In this document: positions 1 through 5,530 of the stretch, piece by piece
How the letters are laid out: each line of letters opens with the position of its first letter
How positions within the stretch are numbered: position 1 is the stretch's first letter
Source of the DNA: Candidatus Pullichristensenella stercoripullorum
Lineage (GTDB): Bacteria > Bacillota > Clostridia > Christensenellales > Aristaeellaceae
Assembly (NCBI GenBank): GCA_018712885.1
Contig: DVGE01000035.1
Span: 1 to 16,926 of the forward strand
Length of the DNA stretch: 16,926 bases
Direction of reading: 5' to 3'
Program-made: the position numbers and the translations under genes
The notes under the pieces: generated by a model
Databases searched by the model: none
What the model saw: only the letters and a program-made list of their open reading frames with translations
Told to the model about the DNA's origin: nothing

Positions 1-902
1 TGCAGGTCGTCGGCGGACAGGTGGGCGTGGAGGTCTTTGAAAAAGGCCAGGGCGACCCGGTGCAGATCGCCAAAGAAGCCGTGGAATACGCGCGCTACTA
101 TGGCCGCGACCCGGTCATCATCGACACCGCCGGCCGTCTGCACATCGACCAGAAGCTCATGGAAGAGCTGCGCGAGATCCGCGCCACGGTCAAGCCGAAG
201 GAAATACTCCTCGTCGTCGACGCCATGACCGGCCAGGACGCCGTCACCGTCGCCGACACCTTCAACAAAGAGCTGGGCGTGGACGGCGTCATCCTCACCA
301 AGCTCGACGGCGACACCCGCGGCGGCGCGGCCATCTCCGTGCGCGCGGTCACGGGCAAGCCCATCAAGTTCGCCGGCGTCGGCGAAAAGCTCACCGACAT
401 CGAGCCTTTCCACCCGGACCGCATGGCCTCGCGCATCCTCGGCATGGGCGATGTGCTGAGCCTCATCGAAAAGGCGCAGGAGAATTTCGAGGAGGAAAAG
501 GCCGTGGACATGGTGCGCAAGATGCGCACCAACAGCTTCACCCTCGAGGATTACCTCGATCAAATTCGCCAGATCACCAAGATGGGCAGCGTCTCCAGCA
601 TGCTGAAGATGATCCCCGGTCTGGCCAGCAAGATCAAGGAATCCGACATCGACGAGGAAAAGATGATGAAGGCCCAGAAGAAAAACGAGGCCATCATCCT
701 TTCCATGACGCGCATGGAGCGCCGCAACCCGGACATTTTGAACGCCTCCCGCAAGCGCCGCGTGGCCGCCGGCTGCGGCGCCACCGTGCAGGACGTCAAC
801 CTGCTGCTCAAGCAGTTCGACCAGGCGCGGCAGATGATGAAGCAGATGATGGGCGGCGGCAAAAAGCGCCTGCGCATCCCGTTTGGCAAGTTCAGGGGAT
901 AA
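1..902 (+). CDS. ffh: Signal recognition particle protein Ffh (SRP54), 3' part
   Basis: SRP GTPase that binds signal peptides and SRP RNA and, with FtsY, delivers nascent membrane proteins to the translocon. The gene is cut by the window edge: the frame is open from base 3, and about 300 of the usual 440-450 residues are visible. GTPase motifs seen are DTAGRL (G3) and TKLDGDTRGGA (G4 region), followed by the GVGEK segment. The rest is the methionine-rich M domain, with the RNA-binding stretch around NASRKRRVAAGCG and a tail rich in Met (QMMKQMMGGG). It ends in TAA at 900-902. It heads the conserved ffh-rpsP-khpA-rimM-trmD order, so rpsP probably shares its transcript. An in-frame GTG at 21 is not the true start. 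Identification is secure. Confidence 0.97.
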   Translation, partial: QVVGGQVGVEVFEKGQGDPVQIAKEAVEYARYYGRDPVIIDTAGRLHIDQKLMEELREIRATVKPKEILLVVDAMTGQDAVTVADTFNKELGVDGVILTKLDGDTRGGAAISVRAVTGKPIKFAGVGEKLTDIEPFHPDRMASRILGMGDVLSLIEKAQENFEEEKAVDMVRKMRTNSFTLEDYLDQIRQITKMGSVSSMLKMIPGLASKIKESDIDEEKMMKAQKKNEAIILSMTRMERRNPDILNASRKRRVAAGCGATVQDVNLLLKQFDQARQMMKQMMGGGKKRLRIPFGKFRG

Positions 903-956
903 TCACGGTCTTTCCGTCTGATTATACAAACACAGGTTTCTAAGGAGGATACACCC

Positions 957-1196
957 ATGGTCAAGATCCGTCTCAAGAGGATGGGCATGAAGAAGATGCC
1001 GTTCTACCGCCTTGTCGTCACCGACAGCCGCAACCCCCGCGATGGCCGCTTCATCGAGGAAGTGGGCTACTACAACCCCCTCACCGAGCCGGTGGAGCTG
1101 AAGATCAATGAAGAGCGCGCCAAGTACTGGCTGGGCGTCGGCGCGCAGCCGACCGACACCGTGCGCGGCCTGCTCAAGAAGGGCGGCGTGCTGTAA
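957..1196 (+). CDS. rpsP: 30S ribosomal protein bS16
   Basis: Small-subunit ribosomal protein that binds 16S rRNA and helps assemble the 5' domain of the 30S particle. The 79-residue product is normal length and begins with the family signature (VKIRLKRMGMKKMPFYRLVV), followed by DSRNPRDGRFIEEVGYYNPL. The ATG at 957 is set by a strong AAGGAGG at 942-948. It lies 54 bases after ffh and 2 bases before khpA, so it is inside the same operon. Nothing is unusual about it. Confidence 0.97.
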   Translation: MVKIRLKRMGMKKMPFYRLVVTDSRNPRDGRFIEEVGYYNPLTEPVELKINEERAKYWLGVGAQPTDTVRGLLKKGGVL

Positions 1197-1198
1197 GC

Positions 1199-1426
1199 AT
1201 GGTGGAACTGGTCAGATATATCGCCCGCTCGCTGGTGGAAAAGCCGGACGCGGTGGACGTGCGCGAGGTGGAGACCGCCGACAGCGTCGTCATCGAGCTG
1301 CGCGTGGACGCCGACGATATGGGCAAGGTCATCGGCAAGCAGGGCCGCATCGCCAAGGCCATCCGCACGGTGGTCAAGGCGGCGTCCGTGAACAGCCCCA
1401 AGCCGGTGTTCGTGGAGATCATATAA
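1199..1426 (+). CDS. khpA: KH-domain RNA-binding protein KhpA (YlqC family)
   Basis: Small single KH-domain RNA-binding protein of 75 residues. The KH GxxG loop is visible as GKQG at about residues 44-47, inside VIGKQGRIAKAIRTVV. In Gram-positive bacteria KhpA works with KhpB (Jag/EloR) and affects cell elongation and RNA metabolism; that role is family knowledge. The ATG follows the rpsP stop by 2 bases, with only a weak purine-rich site inside the end of rpsP, suggesting translational coupling. Position between rpsP and rimM is the standard Firmicutes order. Confidence 0.93.
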   Translation: MVELVRYIARSLVEKPDAVDVREVETADSVVIELRVDADDMGKVIGKQGRIAKAIRTVVKAASVNSPKPVFVEII

Positions 1427-1441
1427 TCAAGGCAGACATCC

Positions 1442-1466
1442 GGGGCGGTCGAGTACCGCCCCCTTG
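1442..1466 (+). promoter_or_regulatory. Intercistronic hairpin between khpA and rimM
   Basis: A perfect 8-bp inverted repeat, GGGGCGGT at 1442-1449 and ACCGCCCC at 1455-1462, with a 5-base loop and a weak CTTGTC tail. The tail is poor in T, so it may be a partial terminator, an RNA processing site or an mRNA-stability element that lowers rimM-trmD expression relative to rpsP. No function can be assigned from sequence alone. Confidence 0.55.
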
Positions 1467-1485
1467 TCATAGGCAGGAGGCGCGT

Positions 1486-2010
1486 ATGGACAATTACCTC
1501 GTCATCGGCGAGATCGTCAAGCCCCAGGGCGTGCGCGGCGAAGTGAAGCTGCGCCCCATCACCTGCGATGTGGAGCGCTTTGACGGCCTTGAACAGGCGT
1601 ACTTCAGGCGCGGGGAGGACTTTCTCCCCGTGCATATCCGCGCCACCCGCCGCGCGCAGGAGGCGGTGTTTCTCACCCTCGAGGGCGTGGAGGACCGCGA
1701 CGCGGCGGAAAAACTGCGCGGCGAACTTCTCTACATCGACCGCGCCCACGCCGTGGAGCTGGATGAGGACACGAACTTCCTCTGCGACCTCATCGGGCTG
1801 CATGGCGTAGACGACGAGGGGGGCGACCTGGGCACGCTGCGCGATGTGCTCCAGCCCGGCGGCAACGACGTCTACGTCTTTGAAGGCCCGCGCGGGGAAG
1901 TGCTGGTGCCGGCGCTGAAGAGCGTGGTGAAAAAGGTCGATCTGGAAGCGGGCGAGATGGTGCTGGTGGCCGCGCGGCTGCGGGAAGTGGCGGTGTTCGA
2001 TGCGGATTAA
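1486..2010 (+). CDS. rimM: Ribosome maturation factor RimM
   Basis: 16S rRNA processing factor that binds ribosomal protein S19 and helps mature the 3' domain of the 30S subunit. The 174-residue product starts at the ATG at 1486, placed 5 bases after AGGAGG (1475-1480). The N-terminal RimM beta-barrel shows the hallmark IGEIVKPQGVRGEVKL. The C-terminal PRC-barrel-like domain begins near residue 95 and includes GTLRDVLQPGGNDVYVFEG, then the conserved VLVPALKSVVKKVDLEAGEM. The 3' end overlaps trmD by 11 bases, a usual pairing since both act on stable RNA. The same frame stays open upstream to 1108, but that stretch overlaps rpsP and khpA and is not coding in this frame. Confidence 0.96.
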   Translation: MDNYLVIGEIVKPQGVRGEVKLRPITCDVERFDGLEQAYFRRGEDFLPVHIRATRRAQEAVFLTLEGVEDRDAAEKLRGELLYIDRAHAVELDEDTNFLCDLIGLHGVDDEGGDLGTLRDVLQPGGNDVYVFEGPRGEVLVPALKSVVKKVDLEAGEMVLVAARLREVAVFDAD

Positions 2011-2737
2011 GGTATTGACCATCTTCCCGGACATGGTGCGCGCGGCGCTGGGCGAGTCCATCGTCGGCCGGGCGCTGGAAAAGGGCCTGCTCACCGTCGA
2101 GTGCATAGACATACGCGCCTATGCGCAAAACAAGCATAAAAATACCGACGATTACCCCTTCGGCGGCGGCGCGGGCATGGTGATGCTGGCCCAGCCCATC
2201 GTCGACGCCTGCGAAGCCAACGCCGAGGCGGGGCAGCGGCGCATCTACCTCTCCCCGCGCGGCCGCACGCTGACGCAGAAAGTGGTGGAGGAGCTGGCGG
2301 GGGAGGAGGAACTGATGCTCCTCTGCGGTCACTACGAGGGCGTGGACGAGCGCGCGCTGGAAATGTGCTTTCCCGAGGAACTTTCCATCGGCGATTACGT
2401 GCTGACCGGCGGCGAAACGGCGGCGCTGGTGGTCATCGACGCCGTCTCGCGCCTTTTGCCCGGCGTATTGGGCAGCGAGGAGAGCGCCGAGGACGAGAGC
2501 TTCACCACTGGCCTGCTCGAATACCCGCAGTACACCCGCCCCCGCGAATTCCGCGGCCGCGAGGTGCCGGAAGTGCTTTTGAACGGCAACCACGCGCTCA
2601 TCGGGCGCTGGCGGCGCGAACAGGCGCTGCGCCTCACCCGCGAACGCCGCCCGGAGCTGCTTGCGACCGCTCCGCTGGACAAAAAAGACAGACTCTTCCT
2701 CAAAACACTCGAAGAGGAAGCGCCGGAGGAAGGATAA
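2000..2737 (+). CDS. trmD: tRNA (guanine-N1)-methyltransferase TrmD
   Basis: SPOUT-class methyltransferase that makes m1G37 in tRNAs using S-adenosylmethionine, preventing +1 frameshifting. The 245 residues are of standard length. Visible motifs are PFGGGAGMVML, YLSPRGRTLTQ, LLCGHYEGVDERALE, the trefoil-knot SAM site LSIGDYVLTGGE, then LEYPQYTRPREFRGREVPEVLLNGNH. The ATG lies inside the end of rimM (11-base overlap), so translation is probably coupled. It is the last gene of the operon here: a terminator begins 5 bases after its stop, whereas rplS usually follows in related genomes. Confidence 0.97.
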   Translation: MRIKVLTIFPDMVRAALGESIVGRALEKGLLTVECIDIRAYAQNKHKNTDDYPFGGGAGMVMLAQPIVDACEANAEAGQRRIYLSPRGRTLTQKVVEELAGEEELMLLCGHYEGVDERALEMCFPEELSIGDYVLTGGETAALVVIDAVSRLLPGVLGSEESAEDESFTTGLLEYPQYTRPREFRGREVPEVLLNGNHALIGRWRREQALRLTRERRPELLATAPLDKKDRLFLKTLEEEAPEEG

Positions 2738-2742
2738 AACAC

Positions 2743-2789
2743 GGCCCGCCCCGCGCACATCCGCGCCGGAGCGGGCCATCTTTTATTTT
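2743..2789. terminator. Bidirectional rho-independent terminator between trmD and the GNAT gene
   Basis: GGCCCGC at 2743-2749 pairs with GCGGGCC at 2771-2777 across a GC-rich loop able to fold further. On the plus strand it is followed by ATCTTTTATTTT. On the minus strand it is followed by GTGTTTTATCC. It sits between convergent genes and could stop both. Confidence 0.75.
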
Positions 2790-2848
2790 CAAGGGAACAG
2801 GCCCGTTTTACGCCCCGCGAAGGACGATGGGGGCAGCGCTCACTGGCC

Positions 2849-3364
2849 CTACCTGCCCTCGCAGGCCGAGCAATCGCCCGCGCACCCGGCGCAACGGCTG
2901 TGTCCGCCGCAGCTGCCTTCCAGGTCCACTTCCCCGGCCAGCGCCCGCATCCAGCGATGGGGCACACCCTCGTCGTCGTAAATTTCGCCGATGGGCGCAA
3001 AGCCGTAGCGGGCGTAGAAGCCCACCGCCGGCAACTGCGCGCCCAGCCAGATCTCGCTCGCGCCCAGTTCCAGCGCCCGGTAGAGCAGCATGCGCACCAC
3101 CAGATCGCCCAGACCCCGCCCGCGCGCCTCCTTGAGTACGCAGACGCGGCCGATCTGAAAGCGGCTTTCGTCGTTGATGATCAGCCGCCCCGTGCCGGCG
3201 GGCCGGTCGTTTTCATCAAAGGCCAGCGCGTAGACGGCCATTTTGTCAAAACCGTCGATCTCCGTATCGGCGCTGTAGCCCTGTTCCTCCACAAACACGC
3301 GGCGGCGGATGTCCATCACCGCGCGCACATCATCCTGCGAAGTCAGGAATTTTCCCCGGATCAT
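2849..3364 (-). CDS. GNAT family N-acetyltransferase with cysteine-rich C-terminal tail
   Basis: Acetyl-CoA-dependent N-acetyltransferase of 171 residues, substrate unknown. The N-terminal part (IRRRVFVEEQGY, residues 19-30) and the GRLIINDESRFQIGRVCVLKEARGRGLGDLVV stretch (residues 59-90), carrying the R-x-x-G-x-G/A acetyl-CoA loop, are typical of GNAT proteins of the ElaA-like type. The strand FYARYGFAPIGEIY is the usual GNAT C-terminal motif. After the fold ends near residue 145 there is a short extra tail with five cysteines (152, 158, 161, 165, 168) and a histidine (155), resembling a metal or Fe-S ligand set. The ATG is preceded by AAAGGTGG at 3372-3379. It is monocistronic and convergent with trmD. 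The GNAT assignment is firm; the role of the tail is inference. Confidence 0.85.
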   Translation of the reverse strand: MIRGKFLTSQDDVRAVMDIRRRVFVEEQGYSADTEIDGFDKMAVYALAFDENDRPAGTGRLIINDESRFQIGRVCVLKEARGRGLGDLVVRMLLYRALELGASEIWLGAQLPAVGFYARYGFAPIGEIYDDEGVPHRWMRALAGEVDLEGSCGGHSRCAGCAGDCSACEGR

Positions 3365-3393
3365 CGTCCTTCCACCTTTCTGGAACTTCCTCT

Positions 3394-3399
3394 ATTGTA
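3394..3399 (-). promoter_or_regulatory. Possible -10 box for the GNAT gene
   Basis: On the minus strand TACAAT lies about 30 bases upstream of the GNAT start codon. No convincing -35 hexamer is found 16-18 bases further upstream, so this is weak. Confidence 0.3.
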
Positions 3400-3444
3400 C
3401 CACGTCCCGCCGCGATTTTGTAGCCCTGCCGCCGCAATTAACAG

Positions 3445-3473
3445 TTGATTTTTTTTCAGCCAACGGGTATAAT
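3445..3473 (+). promoter_or_regulatory. Sigma-A type promoter for the DUF1292 gene
   Basis: TTGATT at 3445-3450 and a perfect TATAAT at 3468-3473 are separated by 17 bases, in a locally AT-rich stretch. The predicted start of transcription near 3480 would give a leader of about 47 bases before the ATG at 3527. Confidence 0.8.
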
Positions 3474-3526
3474 AGTTGCGAATGGGCAGGGCCCGTTCAA
3501 TACACCGAAGAAAGGAGCGTGTCGAA

Positions 3527-3841
3527 ATGGATGAGGAATTGGATCTCGTCGTCTTTGAGGATGATGAGGGCAATGAGATCACCATGGAGGTGCTCGATTA
3601 TTTCTTCTACGAGGGTAAGGAATACGCTCTGTTGGCGGAGGTAGACGAGGACGGCGAATGTGGCTGCGACGAATGTGGTGAGGATCACGATCACCAGCGC
3701 GACGCCTACATCATGGAGGTCGTGGCCGTGGGCGACGACGAAGAGGAGTTCGTCCCGGTCGCCGAAGAGCTGGCGGACAAGCTCGTTGAGATCGTCCAGA
3801 ACGGCCTTTTTGAGGACGAGGAAGACGACGCGGAGGAATGA
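3527..3841 (+). CDS. DUF1292 domain protein (YrzB-like), acidic
   Basis: Small acidic protein of 104 residues of unknown function. The N-terminal half matches the DUF1292 pattern: DLVVFEDDEGNEITMEVLDYFFYEGKEYALL. The start at 3527 is chosen because AAAGGAG (3511-3517) sits 9 bases upstream; the open frame upstream of it holds the promoter and is not coding. Between the two halves lies a cysteine/histidine cluster, CGCDECGEDHDH (residues about 44-55), that could bind a metal. The C-terminal half ends in a run of Asp and Glu. In many Firmicutes DUF1292 genes sit near alaS, ruvX and yrzL; here it stands alone with its own promoter and terminator. Confidence 0.88.
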   Translation: MDEELDLVVFEDDEGNEITMEVLDYFFYEGKEYALLAEVDEDGECGCDECGEDHDHQRDAYIMEVVAVGDDEEEFVPVAEELADKLVEIVQNGLFEDEEDDAEE

Positions 3842-3873
3842 CCGACGCCTCGCAGGGGCGGCGGGAGCCGGAA

Positions 3874-3904
3874 GGGCGGGGGACGCATCCCTGCCCTTTT
3901 CTGT
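3874..3904 (+). terminator. Rho-independent terminator after the DUF1292 gene
   Basis: GGGCGGGGGA (3874-3883) pairs with TCCCTGCCC (3888-3896), with one bulge and one G-T pair, around a CGCA loop. TTTTCTGTT follows. It lies between the DUF1292 stop and the ATL gene. Confidence 0.75.
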
Positions 3905-3922
3905 TCCCATACGGAGGGATAA

Positions 3923-4213
3923 GTGAACGCCTTTTACCAGCAGGTCTACGACATCGTAGCCCAGATACCGCGCGGCAAGGTCGTTTCCTACGGCCAGATC
4001 GCCCGCCTTCTCTGCCGCCCCCGCGCCGCGCGGGAGGTGGGCCGCGCCATGCGCTTCTGCCCGCCGGGACTGCCGTGGCAAAGGGTGGTCAAACAGGACG
4101 GTTCCCTCGCCGCGGGCGGCGACCCCGAACTGCGCCGCCGGATGCTGGAAGACGAGGGCGTATCCTTTCTTCCCGACGGCCGCGTGGACATGGACGCCTG
4201 CCGCTGGCTGTGA
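3923..4213 (+). CDS. Alkyltransferase-like (ATL) protein, MGMT family without active cysteine
   Basis: DNA-binding protein of 96 residues related to the C-terminal domain of O6-alkylguanine-DNA alkyltransferase. The family helix-turn-helix region is seen in YDIVAQIPRGKVVSYGQIARLL and the following AREVGRAM. The normal active-site motif PCHRV is PWQRV here (residues 51-55), so Trp52 replaces the alkyl-accepting cysteine and Gln replaces the histidine. ATL proteins of this type bind O6-alkylguanine without removing the alkyl group and hand it to nucleotide excision repair; that is family knowledge. The start is a GTG at 3923 with GGAGGG at 3913-3918; no ATG is in a good place. It lies after a terminator and no clear promoter was found, so expression may depend on read-through. 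Confidence 0.9.
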   Translation: MNAFYQQVYDIVAQIPRGKVVSYGQIARLLCRPRAAREVGRAMRFCPPGLPWQRVVKQDGSLAAGGDPELRRRMLEDEGVSFLPDGRVDMDACRWL

Positions 4214-4217
4214 CCAG

Positions 4218-4250
4218 TCAAAACGCTCCCCCGCCAAGCACGGGGGAGCG
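4218..4250 (-). terminator. Terminator of mgtE (minus strand)
   Basis: CGCTCCCCCG at 4224-4233 and CGGGGGAGCG at 4241-4250 form a perfect 10-bp stem with a 7-base loop. On the minus strand the stem is followed directly by TTTTGACTGG (down from 4223). The plus-strand side has only CCTCTTC, so it chiefly serves mgtE but may also slow transcription coming from the ATL gene. Confidence 0.8.
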
Positions 4251-4255
4251 CCTCT

Positions 4256-5248
4256 TCACACCAGCGCCGTCACCAGCGCAAAGACGATGATGAGCCCCAG
4301 TATGTCTACGATGGTGGTCAAGAGCGGCCCGGCCATCAGCGCCGGGTCGAGGCGCAGCCGCCGCGCCAGCATCGGCAGCACGCAGCCGATGGCGTTGGCG
4401 GCGATGACGGTCAGGCACACCGCCAGCGAGATGACGCCCGCCTCCAGCGCCGTGTCCCGGGAGATGAGCAGCATGCGCGCAAAGTTGACTGCGCCCAGCC
4501 CCACGCCGCACAGAAGCGAGGTGAGCAGTTCCTTGCCCAGCGCCAGCACGTCGTCCCGCGCCGTCATGTCGCCCAGCGCCATGGCGCGGATGATCAGCGT
4601 GGAGGACTGCGAACCGGCGTTGCCGCCCGTGTCCATCAGCATCGGTATGTTGCTCATCACCACGCCGCCCAGCGCCGAGAGCAGCAACAGCTGTTCGTAG
4701 CTCTGGATGAGCTTGGCGCACAGGACAGACGAGGCCATGAGGATCAGCAGCCACGGCAGCCGGTGCCATGCCAGCGTCCACACGCTGGAAGTTTTGTAGC
4801 CGCCCTCGCCGGGTACCAGCGCGGCCATGCGCTCGAAGTCCTCGGTGTCCTCCTCCTCGATGACGTCCACGATGCTGTTGACGCCGATCGCGCCCACCAG
4901 CCGCCCCTCCCGGTCGGTCACGGGCAGGCTGATGAGGTCGTATTTGCGCACCAAGTGCGCCGCCTCCTGCTGGTCTTCGTCCATGGTCACGGCGGTGAAG
5001 GCCGTGTCCATCAGCGCTTCCACGGCCTCGTCGCCCGGCGCAGCCAGCAGCGTGCGCATCTCCAGCGTGCCCTTGAGCCGCCCCTCCTGGTCGGTGATGA
5101 AGAGCGTGTACAGCGCGTCGCTGTCCAGCCCCGAGGCGCGCACGGCGCGGATGGCCTCGCGCACGCTCGTGCCTTCGCGCAGGCGGACAAATTCGGGCGT
5201 CATGATCGCGCCCGCGGTGTTCTCGCGAATTTCGTCCATGATGAACAT
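4256..5248 (-). CDS. mgtE: MgtE-family magnesium transporter lacking the N domain
   Basis: Inner-membrane Mg2+ channel/transporter of 330 residues. Two CBS domains occupy about residues 15-75 and 78-135 (TAGAIMTPEFVRLREGTS opens the first; FTAVTMDEDQQEAAHLVRKY lies in the second). The membrane domain follows with about five helices and the family motifs LMDTGGNAGSQSSTLIIRAMALG and GPLLTTIVDILGLII. Asp315 matches the conserved aspartate in the last helix. Usual MgtE proteins are near 450 residues and carry an alpha-helical N domain of about 130 residues before the CBS pair; it is absent here. The ATG at 5248 is chosen because AAAGGAG ends 7 bases before it; a GTG at 5257 overlaps that ribosome site. 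It has its own promoter and a long structured leader. Confidence 0.92.
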   Translation of the reverse strand: MFIMDEIRENTAGAIMTPEFVRLREGTSVREAIRAVRASGLDSDALYTLFITDQEGRLKGTLEMRTLLAAPGDEAVEALMDTAFTAVTMDEDQQEAAHLVRKYDLISLPVTDREGRLVGAIGVNSIVDVIEEEDTEDFERMAALVPGEGGYKTSSVWTLAWHRLPWLLILMASSVLCAKLIQSYEQLLLLSALGGVVMSNIPMLMDTGGNAGSQSSTLIIRAMALGDMTARDDVLALGKELLTSLLCGVGLGAVNFARMLLISRDTALEAGVISLAVCLTVIAANAIGCVLPMLARRLRLDPALMAGPLLTTIVDILGLIIVFALVTALV

Positions 5249-5495
5249 TTCCCTCACTCCTTTCGCATCGCAAAGCGGGCCTCCGCCCTGTGCGGGCGGC
5301 GTCCCATGTGTGCAGGGGCCGCCGAAACAGACAAAGCCCCAAGGCGTCCGCCCCGTTCAGGCGACGCCCATGCGCAGAAGAAATTTTTGGGGAAATGAAG
5401 CGATGGGTCAGCGGACGCGCGCGGCCCAAACGCCCCGTTTCCGTCTACTTCCGCCGCATTCGTCCACGCCCGTCCACCTCCTTTTTCGATAGGTC
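5249..5495 (-). promoter_or_regulatory. Long structured 5' leader of mgtE, candidate regulatory RNA
   Basis: About 245 nt separate the predicted transcription start (near 5495) from the mgtE ATG. The RNA can form several strong hairpins: GGCGTCGCC with GGCGGACGCC (about 5343-5368, one bulge), and GGCGGC-CCC with GGG-AC-GCCGCC (about 5290-5322), before the ribosome site. Magnesium transporter genes are often controlled by leader RNAs such as the M-box. I looked for the M-box conserved segments on this strand and did not find them. No good U-tract follows any hairpin, so translational rather than termination control would be more likely. The presence of structure is seen; a sensing role is inference. 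Confidence 0.45.
5408..5467 (-). CDS. Possible 19-codon leader peptide in the mgtE leader
   Basis: Near the 5' end of the predicted mgtE transcript, AAAAAGGAGGTG (5475-5486 on the minus strand) is an almost full match to the anti-Shine-Dalgarno sequence, far better than the site in front of mgtE itself. Nine bases after its GGAGG is a GTG that opens a 19-codon frame (MDECGGSRRKRGVWAARVR) closed by TGA at 5408-5410. A 4-codon frame, MRRK, starting 8 bases further on, is the alternative. The peptide is Arg/Lys rich and matches no family I know. A perfect ribosome site directed at a tiny frame in a transporter leader suggests a cis-acting leader peptide, but chance cannot be excluded. Confidence 0.4.
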   Translation of the reverse strand: MDECGGSRRKRGVWAARVR

Positions 5496-5501
5496 ACGTT
5501 C

Positions 5502-5530
5502 ATTATAAGCGATATTTCCACCGATGTCAA
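5502..5530 (-). promoter_or_regulatory. Perfect-consensus sigma-A promoter for mgtE
   Basis: On the minus strand TTGACA (5525-5530) and TATAAT (5502-5507) are separated by exactly 17 bases, matching the consensus in all 12 positions. The TGA of the -35 box is also the stop codon of rluD (5527-5529), so the promoter begins in the end of that gene. No terminator lies between rluD and mgtE, so read-through may add to its output. Confidence 0.88.

Noticed and set aside
1174..2779. Long minus-strand open frames opposite khpA, rimM and trmD
   Set aside because: They are antisense to confidently identified genes, have Arg/Ala/His-rich low-information translations typical of GC-rich antisense frames, and lack ribosome sites.
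5390..5425. ATGGGTCAGC on the plus strand resembling part of the M-box riboswitch core
   Set aside because: It is on the strand opposite to mgtE, other M-box segments are missing, and no plus-strand gene follows.
4218..5429. 403-codon minus-strand frame overlapping mgtE in another frame
   Set aside because: The translation is rich in Gly, Arg, His and Ala with no motif, while the overlapping mgtE frame has clear CBS and membrane signatures.
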